A stretch of DNA of 64,000 bases. Source: Sporosarcina sp. P34 (GTDB taxonomy: Bacteria; Bacillota; Bacilli; Bacillales_A; Planococcaceae). The position numbers and the translations under genes are program-made. Positions 26,639 through 35,324 of the stretch are shown here, one piece after another. Every line of letters begins with the position of its first letter. The stretch's first letter is position 1. A model generated the notes under the pieces. The model was not told where the DNA came from. It saw nothing but the letters and a program-made list of their open reading frames with translations, and made no database searches. The DNA lies in NCBI RefSeq assembly GCF_002743375.1, contig NZ_PDZC01000004.1, forward strand, positions 62,001-126,000, given 5' to 3'.

Positions 26639-28570
26639 TCAATCTTTCATGATCTTCGGTGGAGTCTCGCCTGGAATCGCTGGTTTTTCATGCGGTGTAT
26701 CTTCCAAGAACTTTGTCTCTACGATTTCTTTCGGTACACTTGCTTTGCCGTTCTTTTCTTCGAGTCGGTCAATTGTCCGCTCGATCGTTTTGTTTAACGT
26801 CGAAAGCGCTACGATTGTATCCCCCGTTTGTGCTTGCAGTTCTTTCTCTGCCGTATAGAACTCCAAGTCTCCATTTTCACGGATGATGTACAACAATATC
26901 GATTGATCGTCGCGCTCGCGTAAGTACTGCGTGTAGCTATATTGTTTCGTCAACAACGTCTTACGGAATACATGCCCTTGATTAATACGTTCATCCAGTT
27001 CATGAATCGTCAAGTTGGGTGTGAACAGGAATTGCCCTGTAGCTAGGTTGAACTGTTGATCTGCGCTTCGTTTATGTGTGGTTGTTTGGAACAGTAAGTC
27101 TCTTCCTAGATCTGGCGTGAAATCGGCGCAAACGTGTGAGTTATAGGTATCCGTCTTAGTCATGGCCAAAATATAACGGTATGGTGTTAAGTCTAAATGA
27201 TAGCCCGTATGCTCGGATAAAATATCTCCCTTATACGTTGGTACGCTGAGTTTTCGCGCGTTGGACAGGCCACCCCAAGAGTCTTCCACAACTAACACTT
27301 TGTGACCAGCGGTACTAATATTCTTCGCAAGTTCCGCTACAAATCTTGAACTGCCGATTAGTACTACACCCGATTCAATCGGCGTGGTTAAATTCAGTTT
27401 CTTCGCAAGCCAGCCAATCGAGAAGCCATGTAAGATGACAGTCGCAAATACGAGCGCGAAAGTCAACGCGGTTAAGAGCTCCGCATCTTCATAGCCGTTC
27501 TCAAGTAATATGGTCGCAAAATAGCCTGAGACAGTCAATGCCACAATTCCCCGTGGCGCAATCCAACCGATGAGTGTTTTTTCACGATTCGTTAAATCCG
27601 TGCCGATTGTTGATACCCATATCGATAGCGGTCTGACGACAAATAGCATTGCGACTACATATAAAATAATTTTCGGATTCAATATTTCAATCAAAATATG
27701 TGGATCTAATGATGCCGTCAACATGACGAATATTCCCGATATGAGCAATACTGAAATATTCTCTTTGAAATTGCGAATGTCTTCTAAAGTAGTCAAATGC
27801 ATATTCGCCATCGTCATCCCCATCGCAGTGACAGCCAATAAGCCAGTCTCATGCATGATTTCATCCGATAATACGAAGACAAATAACACGAGACCGAATA
27901 AGATTGGCGCTTTTAAATATTCCGGTACCGAGCCCTTTTCAAATGCTGTGCCTAGAATCCGGCTCGTTCCCCAACCAAGAAGTACGGAGAACAAAGAAGC
28001 ACCAAAAAACAGCAACATTGCTTTGGCCGTTACTTCACTATTGACGAATTTGATGACTTCAAATGCAAATACCGCTAGAAGTGCGCCGAACGGATCAACG
28101 ACGATTCCTTCCCACTTTAATATCGCGGCCGCACGGGGCTTTAAGCGCGCCTGCCTAAGTAAAGGCAAGATTACAGTAGGACCTGTGACGATAAATAGTC
28201 CTCCAATAATGAATGCCACTTCCCATGACAATCCTGCGATATAGTGGGCCGCGAGTGAACCAGCAATCCACGCAATAAATGCACCGAACGTTACGATTCT
28301 TGCAACGGGACGTCCAAATCCTTTAATTTCTTTAAAATCAAGATTCAAACTGCCTTCAAATAAGATAATAGCCACTGCGAATGTAATGATAGGTGAATAT
28401 AGATCCCCCATTGATTGTTGCGGATTAATCAAACCGAAAATCGGTCCAACCAGTAGTCCCGCAATTGCCATCACGACAATCGCTGGCATCCTTGTACGCC
28501 ACGCTATCCATTGTGACGCTACACCAATTAACACGACCAACATTAAATCCATAACCAACGAATTGAACAT
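26639..28570 (-). CDS. CPA1-family cation:proton antiporter with C-terminal TrkA-N/TrkA-C domain
   Basis: A 643-residue membrane protein. Residues 1 to about 400 form a 12-13-helix exchanger domain; LFEGSLNLDFKEIKGF, GPTVILPLLRQARL and WEGIVVDPFGALLA are NhaP/CPA1 motifs with the ion-binding Asp (DPFGA). From about 405 a Rossmann RCK-like domain begins (VVLIGSSRFVAELAKNIS), followed by a TrkA-C-like segment (DLEFYTAEKELQAQTGDTIV). Such regulatory tails bind nucleotides. It likely exchanges Na+ or K+ for H+; which one cannot be told. The ATG has AAGGAGG upstream. Single gene. Confidence 0.9.
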   Translation of the reverse strand: MFNSLVMDLMLVVLIGVASQWIAWRTRMPAIVVMAIAGLLVGPIFGLINPQQSMGDLYSPIITFAVAIILFEGSLNLDFKEIKGFGRPVARIVTFGAFIAWIAGSLAAHYIAGLSWEVAFIIGGLFIVTGPTVILPLLRQARLKPRAAAILKWEGIVVDPFGALLAVFAFEVIKFVNSEVTAKAMLLFFGASLFSVLLGWGTSRILGTAFEKGSVPEYLKAPILFGLVLFVFVLSDEIMHETGLLAVTAMGMTMANMHLTTLEDIRNFKENISVLLISGIFVMLTASLDPHILIEILNPKIILYVVAMLFVVRPLSIWVSTIGTDLTNREKTLIGWIAPRGIVALTVSGYFATILLENGYEDAELLTALTFALVFATVILHGFSIGWLAKKLNLTTPIESGVVLIGSSRFVAELAKNISTAGHKVLVVEDSWGGLSNARKLSVPTYKGDILSEHTGYHLDLTPYRYILAMTKTDTYNSHVCADFTPDLGRDLLFQTTTHKRSADQQFNLATGQFLFTPNLTIHELDERINQGHVFRKTLLTKQYSYTQYLRERDDQSILLYIIRENGDLEFYTAEKELQAQTGDTIVALSTLNKTIERTIDRLEEKNGKASVPKEIVETKFLEDTPHEKPAIPGETPPKIMKD

Positions 28571-28682
28571 CAGGTAGGCCGCCTCCTTCCCTCTTTGAAA
28601 CCTTTCTAAATCGCTTTCTACTCATTGTAATAAACTATTCCCGTTTTTCATAGGGTTAGAGGAACAAGTAGTTTCAGAAAGG

Positions 28683-29720
28683 GTGGTTCCAATCGAAAAA
28701 CAAGTCAAAAAAACAATCGCGATCTATCTTTCCATAACAGAAGGCAAAGGAAGTTATCCTTTACGACGTGCACTACTACTGGCAAATACCCTAAAAAACG
28801 AAGCACAAGTCATCTTTTTATACGACCAAGAAACGCCAGTTCCAAGCGAACATTTCACGTGCCATAAAGTAACGGGTCCTTCCTCATTAATTAAGTTACT
28901 AGGTAAGCTTCAGCCTGATCTTTTGATTCGTGACAGTGGTCCAAGCTATACAGAGGAAATGACCAAAATTCATGAACTAGTACCAAGTATTTTACATTTC
29001 GACGATTTCGGTGATGGTGGACAATTGGCAGACTGGGTGATCCAGACGTTGTATCCGGAAACTCAGGAACTCTATGCTGAGCACTATATCGTGGGGCCGC
29101 AGACATACATGGCAGACGCGTCACTACAATCTTTTCGGCATGCCGGTTTAAAAAGAAAATCCCCGTCTTCTTCGCAACTCGTCATTTCATTCGGTGACGA
29201 AGATCCGGGCAATCTCACATTCCGTGCTTTGCGACATTTAAAGCAATTGCAAATTCCTTTATCCGTACTGGTACTGCTTGGAAAGAATTATAAACATGAT
29301 GTGGGTGAAATCCAAATGATGGCCTTGAGCCGACCGAACACCAAAGTCGTACAAGCCCCAGACAACCGTGCAGAACTGTTTTCAAAAGCCGATATGATTC
29401 TGTGTGATGCGGGCTATACACCATATGAAGTAGCCGTAATCGGTGTACCTTGTATTGTACTTGCCCAAAACGAATTCGAATCAAACCTCGGATTTCCAAC
29501 CGAGAGAAACGGCTTTACGCATCTCGGCCTCGGCCGTAAAGTCACTCAGTCGAACTTACTGAACGCGATCATGGAACCATTGCTACATGATGCACGTAAG
29601 GAACGCGCGATCAAAAAGCAGTTACAGATCGATATCGGGAATAGTGAAGAAAAAGTGCTTGAAGCGATCCGTTATTTGTTGGAGTTCCCTAAACGCACAA
29701 GGCAGGATATGTTACACTAA
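28683..29720 (+). CDS. PseG/SpsG-like GT-B fold hydrolase or glycosyltransferase
   Basis: A 345-residue protein of the PseG/SpsG type. It shows RDSGPSYTEEM, LHFDDFGDGGQLADWVI, YIVGPQTYMAD and, in the C-terminal half, VQAPDNRAELFSKADMILCD followed by AGYTPYEVAVIGVPCIVLAQ, the nucleotide-sugar-binding loop of GT-B folds. PseG removes UDP in pseudaminic acid synthesis and SpsG belongs to spore-coat polysaccharide clusters, but no other sugar genes are nearby, so the substrate is open. The start is probably the GTG at 28683, which overlaps the AGAAAGG site; no better start is visible. Confidence 0.8.
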   Translation: MVPIEKQVKKTIAIYLSITEGKGSYPLRRALLLANTLKNEAQVIFLYDQETPVPSEHFTCHKVTGPSSLIKLLGKLQPDLLIRDSGPSYTEEMTKIHELVPSILHFDDFGDGGQLADWVIQTLYPETQELYAEHYIVGPQTYMADASLQSFRHAGLKRKSPSSSQLVISFGDEDPGNLTFRALRHLKQLQIPLSVLVLLGKNYKHDVGEIQMMALSRPNTKVVQAPDNRAELFSKADMILCDAGYTPYEVAVIGVPCIVLAQNEFESNLGFPTERNGFTHLGLGRKVTQSNLLNAIMEPLLHDARKERAIKKQLQIDIGNSEEKVLEAIRYLLEFPKRTRQDMLH

Positions 29721-29749
29721 GGGAAAACAGATGATAGGAGTTTTCCCTT

Positions 29750-29938
29750 ATGACAAAGGATCAGTTGGAACAACAGATAGCAGAGCTGAAGATGGACTAC
29801 ATCAGCCTGCAGGGCGATATGGAGAAGTTAGAGTCGACAGGTCATGTGAAAATGATCGAAAATGCGGAGTTGCGTCTCGCTAAAATGGAAGAACGTCTCG
29901 CGGATTTAAATAAGCAGCTTGCTGAAGCGACGAAATAA
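29750..29938 (+). CDS. SE1832 family small coiled-coil protein
   Basis: A 62-residue, highly charged helical protein (MTKDQLEQQIAELKMDYISL, then LRLAKMEERLADLNKQLAEA) with heptad-like Leu spacing. It matches the SE1832 family of short conserved Bacillota proteins of unknown function. AGGAG precedes the ATG at good spacing and a strong terminator follows. It lies 29 bases after the PseG-like gene and may be co-transcribed. Confidence 0.85.
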   Translation: MTKDQLEQQIAELKMDYISLQGDMEKLESTGHVKMIENAELRLAKMEERLADLNKQLAEATK

Positions 29939-29944
29939 ACACGA

Positions 29945-29983
29945 ACAACCTCCATCGGGTGTATAGCTGATGGAGGTTGTTTT
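29945..29983 (+). terminator. Intrinsic terminator after the SE1832-like gene
   Basis: ACAACCTCCATC and GATGGAGGTTGT form a perfect 12-bp stem followed by TTTTG. Confidence 0.92.
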
Positions 29984-30013
29984 GTAAGTTTTGGATATAG
30001 AACGGCTTGGGTT

Positions 30014-30530
30014 GGGGATTGGCGCTACGGAGGGGACGCTTTCCTGCGGGCATGGCTTGAGCTTCCTCGTCCGCTAAGTGCAAAAATGTGCTCCTAACGC
30101 TTCGCTTTTACTCGCAAAAGCCGTTCTTCGTTACGGCTTTCGCTACCTGCGGGATCTCAAGGCTCATGCTTATAACGCTTCGCTTTTAATCGCAGAAGGA
30201 ATTGCTATTCCCGCGGGAGTCGCCCCTCCTACGCGCCAATCCCTTGCAAAGTGAGAAGGTAATACTTCCCGAAGACCTTTGAAGTTCAGCGAGTAAGTAG
30301 TTCTGAACTTGAACTGTACTTGAATTTATAATAAGTTCAAAAACAACACGAAATCACACACTACTAGCAATGAGTGATCTATTTCTACCCACTATCTACG
30401 TAGGATGGAAGCGGAAGTTGGGGCGACTCCTGGAGGATTAGCGTGAGTTCGAGACCCTGGACTGAACGAAGTGAGGGAAGCGGCTCGGGCCACGCCCTCA
30501 GGAAAGCGTCCCCAACTGGAGCTTCCATCC
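30014..30530. repeat. Composite palindromic element, copy 4 (inverted orientation, B then A)
   Basis: Read on the plus strand the order is B (30014-30246, GGGGATTGGCGCTACGGAGG to CCTACGCGCCAATCCC), spacer, A (about 30413-30530, GGATGGAAGCGG to GGAGCTTCCATCC). B carries extra inner hairpins (CTCCTAACGCTTCGC and AGCCGTTCTTCG modules). The spacer in reverse complement matches those of copies 1 and 3 (TTCAAGT and AAGTAT segments). It lies between convergent genes. Confidence 0.88.
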
Positions 30531-30602
30531 CCTCGTGCACACTAATTCACTCTCTACGTATGTAATGTACCGGACCTTGAACTTGATCCCCTCTTATCCC
30601 AT

Positions 30603-30630
30603 AAAAAAAGCTCACAGCAAGTGTGAGCTT
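30603..30630 (-). terminator. Intrinsic terminator of the ECF sigma gene
   Basis: On the minus strand AAGCTCACA and TGTGAGCTT form a stem followed by TTTTT. The stem overlaps the last codons and stop of the gene. Confidence 0.88.
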
Positions 30631-31174
30631 AAGCCATAACATACTCTTCAGCTGCCTCGTCTTGTACGAGCAACTCTTTCAGGTACTTCTTCGCGCGGAA
30701 CAAGCGGGACTTTACTGTTCCGATCGACACACTCATCAACCCTGCGATTTCCACTAACGAATATTGATTCACGTAGAAATACTCAATCGTTTTCCGGTAA
30801 ATACCGTCCAACTCACTGATTTTCTGTTGCACAAGCTCGGAAATATCATTCTGCTCCATCAATTCAGCAGGAGTTTTCGCAGTACTTGGAACCAAATCTA
30901 AGATCGGAACGTCTAATGTATCAGGTTGATTCATCACGTATTGACTCTGACGTACATTTTTTCTGTAACGGTCGCGAAATGTGTTCATACAAATCGTCGT
31001 CAACCAAGCCTTCATGCGGTTGACTTCACTCATTTCACCGCTGTAGCGCACTACTTTTACCCATACGTCTTGCATGAGATCTTCTGCTTCTTCTTTATTG
31101 CGAGTCAGTTTAAGACATAAATGATATATATAGCGCCCATATTCTTCGTATAATGCGTTTAAGTCGTTTTTCAT
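30629..31174 (-). CDS. ECF-type RNA polymerase sigma factor
   Basis: A 181-residue sigma-70-family factor with region 2 (LYEEYGRYIYHLCLKLTRNK, EEAEDLMQDVWVKVVRY) and region 4 (SELDGIYRKTIEYFYVNQYS, LVEIAGLMSVSIGTVKSRLF), a layout typical of ECF sigmas. The ATG at 31174 has GGAGG upstream; a longer frame to 31228 is unlikely. No anti-sigma gene is adjacent: the next gene downstream ends convergently beyond a repeat and the upstream neighbour is a CNNM transporter. Regulon unknown. Confidence 0.92.
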   Translation of the reverse strand: MKNDLNALYEEYGRYIYHLCLKLTRNKEEAEDLMQDVWVKVVRYSGEMSEVNRMKAWLTTICMNTFRDRYRKNVRQSQYVMNQPDTLDVPILDLVPSTAKTPAELMEQNDISELVQQKISELDGIYRKTIEYFYVNQYSLVEIAGLMSVSIGTVKSRLFRAKKYLKELLVQDEAAEEYVMA

Positions 31175-31252
31175 AATAAGTAGCCTCCGTTTTATAACTG
31201 GTACCCTTATTATCATCGACACACACATTACGAGCCATCGCTTTCTCTTTCA

Positions 31253-31278
31253 GTAACCTTACAATTGTGTAAGGTTAC
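31253..31278. promoter_or_regulatory. Perfect inverted repeat between the CNNM and ECF genes
   Basis: GTAACCTTACA and TGTAAGGTTAC are 11-bp arms with a 4-base loop, 11 bases after the CNNM stop and about 80 bases upstream of the sigma-factor ATG. It lacks a T-run, so an operator or processing hairpin is as likely as a terminator. Confidence 0.6.
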
Positions 31279-31288
31279 TTGACAAACT

Positions 31289-32539
31289 CTACGCTTCAAC
31301 GACCTCTTCTTTTGGTTCCTGCTTAGTAATCTTTAGACGCAAAATGCGCGTTCTGTCCATTTCTTCAATTTCAAACAACAACGAGTTATAACTAAACTTC
31401 TCGCCTTCTTCAGGGATATGACCTACTTCCTGAAAAACAAATCCACCGATGGTATCGTGATCAGTAGGTAACTCTATGTCGAGTAGTTCAATCACGTCTT
31501 CAATCTCTAAACGCCCTTGACAGACTAGAAGATTCTCTTCTTTTTCGAAGACCATCGACTCTTCCTCCACGTCCGTTTCATCCTCTATATCCTGTCCAAT
31601 CATTTCTTCAATAATATCTTCCTGTGTGACGATCCCAAGTGTCCCACCATATTCATCTAGCACAATCGCCATATGTTTCTTTTGCGTTAACATACGCTTA
31701 AACACAAGCTCTACACTTGCGGTCTGCACGACGAACAAAGGGTGGCGATCAATTACCTCCGCAAACGTTCGCTCGGGAAACATGGACCACTCAATCAACA
31801 TTTTAGAATAAAAAATACCGACCACTTTGTCGATACTCTCTTCATATACTGGATAGCGGGTGTAGAAATACTGCAATACGACGTCACGTACTTCTTCATA
31901 CGTAGAATCCATCGACAATGAAATAATATCCGTACGGTGCGTTTCCATTACATCGCTAACATCTTTATCGCGAAAATCTAGCATACCTTTTAGACGGATT
32001 GATTCATCCTGACCGAATGTACCTTCTGTAGATGCAATGTCCACCATCGAACGCACATCTTCTTTCGTCAAAGTAGCTTCCGTCACCGTTCCTTTTGAAA
32101 TTAAGCGAACGAAAAAATTGGTAAACAACGATAAAATCAACGTCAATGGAACCATTAACTTCACGAGTACCGAAATGGGTGGTGCTACAAAATATGCGAT
32201 ACGATCCGCAAATGTTGCAGCAATTGTTTTCGGCAATACCTCTCCGAATATAATCAAAATAACCGTTAAGATTCCTGTCAGTAACCCAATACTCAGTCCT
32301 TTATCGATTGCAATCATCGTCACAATCGTAGGCATCAAAATATTCGCAACATTGTTTCCGATTAATATGGCCGTAATCATACGGTCCGGCTTGGAAATCA
32401 ATTTTCGTAATTTTATCGATTTAATGTCTCCTTGATCCGCACGCAATTGAACTTTCATTCGATTGACTGCGGTCAACGCTGTTTCACTTCCCGATAAAAA
32501 GAAGGACAAAAATAAACATAGTCCCAGTGCAATAAACAA
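31289..32539 (-). CDS. CNNM/CorC family membrane transporter (DUF21-CBS-CorC_HlyC)
   Basis: About 416 residues. An N-terminal DUF21 membrane domain (three to four helices, LFLSFFLSGSETALTAVNRM, NNVANILMPTIVTMIAID) is followed by two CBS domains (about 205-330, RYPVYEESIDKVVGIFYSK, VLDEYGGTLGIVTQEDIIEE) and a C-terminal CorC_HlyC domain (DTIGGFVFQEVGHIPEEGE). Relatives affect Mg2+ efflux and homeostasis. The start is probably the TTG at 32539, 6 bases after GGAGGAG; the TTG at 32554 lies within that site. Confidence 0.88.
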   Translation of the reverse strand: MFIALGLCLFLSFFLSGSETALTAVNRMKVQLRADQGDIKSIKLRKLISKPDRMITAILIGNNVANILMPTIVTMIAIDKGLSIGLLTGILTVILIIFGEVLPKTIAATFADRIAYFVAPPISVLVKLMVPLTLILSLFTNFFVRLISKGTVTEATLTKEDVRSMVDIASTEGTFGQDESIRLKGMLDFRDKDVSDVMETHRTDIISLSMDSTYEEVRDVVLQYFYTRYPVYEESIDKVVGIFYSKMLIEWSMFPERTFAEVIDRHPLFVVQTASVELVFKRMLTQKKHMAIVLDEYGGTLGIVTQEDIIEEMIGQDIEDETDVEEESMVFEKEENLLVCQGRLEIEDVIELLDIELPTDHDTIGGFVFQEVGHIPEEGEKFSYNSLLFEIEEMDRTRILRLKITKQEPKEEVVEA

Positions 32540-32784
32540 TTGCGTCTCCTCCAACGTTTCTCCATTTATTTGTCATCATTCATCATATATTTTTTGCCAT
32601 GAATCCAACATTTCTTATTTTATAAGTATATCACATATATAAACTGAATCGTTAATGCAACATACAGGCAGGACGTATACTTTTATCACTCAGTTCCCTT
32701 ACCCGTAAGTGCCTAAACCTTAATACCTCACGAGTTTCTGCTATACTGTGATATAGAAAATATCCAAAGAAAAGAGGGTTTACC

Positions 32785-34167
32785 ATGACTTCATCACAAG
32801 CATTGGATCACTATTTCACAACCAACCGGGCCCGCCACTTGGAAGAGTTAACAAGCTTCTTGGCTATTCCAAGCATCAGTGCACTTTCCGAACATCAAGC
32901 AGATATGCAAAAAGCAGCGGAATGGCTGTCGAATGAATTCGAAACAATCGGTTTGGAAAACGTGTCAATTGAAAAAACAGCTGGACAACCTGTTGTCTAT
33001 GCGGACTGGTTACATGCTGAAGGTCAGCCAACCATCCTGATCTACGGCCACTACGATGTGCAACCTGTTGATCCGCTTCACTTATGGGAAACACCTCCAT
33101 TTGAAGCAACAATCCGTGATAATAAATTATATGCACGCGGAGCAAGCGATGATAAAGGGCAAGTGTTTATGCACAGTAAAGCAATCGAGGCGCTGATGAA
33201 TGTTGAAGGAAAACTCCCTGTTAACGTCAAACTCATTATTGAAGGTGAAGAAGAAATCGGTAGCCCGAGCCTCGAAGAATATATCCAAAATAATCAAGAC
33301 AAGCTAGCGGCAGACTTCATCGTCATTTCAGATACAGGCATGTACGGACCTGGACAGCCCGCCATTTGCTACGGACTGCGTGGATTAGCCGGCGTACAAA
33401 TTGATGTAAAAGGCCCTAAAGGCGACTTGCACTCCGGACTGTATGGTGGCGGCGTTCAAAATCCAATCCACGCACTCGTTGAAATCTTGGCTTCATTCCG
33501 TGATGCCGAAGGAACTATCGCAATCGACGGATTCTATGATCAAGTTCGCGATCTAACGGAAGAAGAGCGTGCGGGTTGGGCTGCTCTCGACTTCGATAAA
33601 GAAGCAGTGAAAAAAGAAGTCGGTGTCAAAGAACTCACAGGCGAGCCAGGCTACACATACACAGAACGTACATGGGCTCGTCCTACACTAGAAATTAACG
33701 GTGTATTCGGCGGATTTTCAGGAGAAGGTATCAAAACTGTCCTCCCTTCCGAAGCAGGAGCGAAAATCACATGCCGTTTAGTCCCTGATCAAGAGCCCGA
33801 TGAAATCATAGAAAAACTACGCGCGCACATTTCGAAACACGAACCTGTCGGATGTGAAGTGACGGTTACTGAATTCGATAAAGGTAAACCGTATTTAACT
33901 CCATACGATCATGAAGTCATCCAAGCGGCTGGCAGAGCGTACGAGCAAGTATACGGCGTACCTACTGTCTATACACGCGGTGGCGGCTCCATACCTATCG
34001 TCGCAGCATTCGATGAAATTCTAAATTTACCCGTCGTCTTGATGGGCTTCGGACTGGATACAGAAAACTTCCACGCACCGAATGAACACTTCCATTTGGA
34101 GAATTTCGATAAAGGACTGCGTGTCATCAGTAATTATTATGGAGAGATTGAAAAACTAGGGCTATGA
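32785..34167 (+). CDS. M20 family dipeptidase
   Basis: A 460-residue di-zinc peptidase of the M20 family (carnosinase/CNDP-like), cytoplasmic. Metal and catalytic residues are visible: GHYDVQP (His 89, Asp 91), RGASDDKGQ (Asp 122/123), EGEEEIGSP (Glu 155-157), SDTGMYGPG and a C-terminal NFHAPNEHFHLENF with the last His ligand. The lid domain contains GPKGDLHSGLYGG. The ATG has AAGAGGG upstream. Thirteen bases after its stop a GAGCG repeat array begins. Confidence 0.93.
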   Translation: MTSSQALDHYFTTNRARHLEELTSFLAIPSISALSEHQADMQKAAEWLSNEFETIGLENVSIEKTAGQPVVYADWLHAEGQPTILIYGHYDVQPVDPLHLWETPPFEATIRDNKLYARGASDDKGQVFMHSKAIEALMNVEGKLPVNVKLIIEGEEEIGSPSLEEYIQNNQDKLAADFIVISDTGMYGPGQPAICYGLRGLAGVQIDVKGPKGDLHSGLYGGGVQNPIHALVEILASFRDAEGTIAIDGFYDQVRDLTEEERAGWAALDFDKEAVKKEVGVKELTGEPGYTYTERTWARPTLEINGVFGGFSGEGIKTVLPSEAGAKITCRLVPDQEPDEIIEKLRAHISKHEPVGCEVTVTEFDKGKPYLTPYDHEVIQAAGRAYEQVYGVPTVYTRGGGSIPIVAAFDEILNLPVVLMGFGLDTENFHAPNEHFHLENFDKGLRVISNYYGEIEKLGL

Positions 34168-34179
34168 TTTGTGATTTGT

Positions 34180-34523
34180 GAGCGGGTAGGGGGGGGTGAT
34201 AGAGCGGATACGTAAGTCCAGTGAGCGCTTGTGCTTGTGATCTAGAGCGGATGCGAGAATCCATTGAGCGCTCGTGACGTGGTATAGAGCGGATACGCGA
34301 TTCCATTGAGCGCTCGTGGCGTGGCATAGAGCGGATACGTAAGTCCATTGAGCGCTCGTGATGCTGCATAGAGCGGATGCGAGAATCCATTGAGCGCTTG
34401 TGGCGTGGCATAGAGCGGATACGAGAATCTATTGAGCGCTTGTGACGTAGCATAGAGCGGATACGTAAGTCCATTGAGCGCTTGTAACGCTGCATAGAGC
34501 GGATACATAAGTCCATTGAGCGC
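34180..34523. repeat. 21-bp-phased GAGCG repeat array (17 units, alternating type)
   Basis: Motifs start at 34180, 34202, 34223, 34245, 34266, 34287 and then every 21 bases to 34518. GAGCGG (preceded by ATA) alternates strictly with GAGCGC (preceded by CATT), giving a 42-bp higher-order unit. Several units read GAGCGCTC, a perfect palindrome. Two early steps are 22 bases. Confidence 0.92.
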
Positions 34524-34545
34524 TCCTCCCTTCTCACATACAAGA

Positions 34546-34579
34546 AACAGGCTACTCCACAAATGGGGTAGCCTGTTTT
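34546..34579. terminator. Bidirectional terminator between the dipeptidase array and the nitroreductase
   Basis: AAACAGGCTACTCC and GGGGTAGCCTGTTTT pair (one G:U/mismatch) around a short loop, with A and T runs on the two sides. Confidence 0.88.
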
Positions 34580-34623
34580 GCATTTCATCGTATATTTACG
34601 TGAAGAGTGGTACGTGACCACTT

Positions 34624-35220
34624 TCAAGATTCCTCTTCTTCGTCCTCACTACTACCAAAGTACGTAATGATTTCTTCTACCGACTTACGTGGTGTTGCTT
34701 TCGGTGACGTATCGAAATAGCCAAACTGCAACATACTGATGATGCGCTCGCCTGCCTCTACACCTAAACGTTCGCGGAATTTCGGGTGATCGATGAATGG
34801 TGGTGTCTTCCAACAAGTTCCTATTCCTTTATCCCAAGCGAGCAATTGGATATTTTGAATGAGTATACTAGCTGCTGCGTAATCTTCCAGCCGTTCTTTT
34901 TGACGTACATCTTCAGGTACGATGACGAATACAGCTGCACCGGCAGTCGAGAACTTCTTCATTTGTTTTTCAAGATCCTCAGCAGAAAGTTGCTTCCAAT
35001 TTGCTACACCGAACTCCTTCAAGACGTCCAAAAGCTGTTCGTACTGTTCACCTGTCGCTGCGATCAATCGCCAAGGATTACGGTTTCCGTGGTTTGGAGC
35101 CCAAACGGCATCTTCTATAATTTCTGGAATGATCTCTGGTTCGATCGGTTGTCCGTTAAAATTCTTAATAGAGCGCCGTGTAACAATGGCCTCTCTTACC
35201 GATAATGCTTGTTCATTCAC
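34624..35220 (-). CDS. Nitroreductase family protein
   Basis: A flavin-dependent oxidoreductase of about 198 residues, in the YdjA/YfkO-like branch. SVREAIVTRRSIKNFNGQPI is the N-terminal FMN-phosphate-binding motif, APNHGNRNPWRLIAATGEQY the next, and DKGIGTCWKTPPF the last. Physiological substrate unknown. The start is probably the GTG at 35220, after AAAGGAGAAGG; a longer frame to an ATG at 35259 would place that site inside the gene. The C-terminus is acidic (SSEDEEEES). Confidence 0.88.
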   Translation of the reverse strand: MNEQALSVREAIVTRRSIKNFNGQPIEPEIIPEIIEDAVWAPNHGNRNPWRLIAATGEQYEQLLDVLKEFGVANWKQLSAEDLEKQMKKFSTAGAAVFVIVPEDVRQKERLEDYAAASILIQNIQLLAWDKGIGTCWKTPPFIDHPKFRERLGVEAGERIISMLQFGYFDTSPKATPRKSVEEIITYFGSSEDEEEES

Positions 35221-35324
35221 ACTCAACCTTCTCCTTTGCAATAAGTATCTATTTCTCATTATACCCTAACTTAGTAGTCTGTTGCTAGAGGATTTGAGAA
35301 ACACTTTGATACAGTACTGGGTAA

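Noticed and set aside
30014..30530. Insertion-sequence remnant with transposase
   Set aside because: No reading frame in any copy resembles a transposase; only non-coding hairpins are present.
34127..34627. Minus-strand frames rich in RSMxxR repeats over the dipeptidase array
   Set aside because: Same artefact of 21-bp periodicity; they also run through the terminator hairpin.
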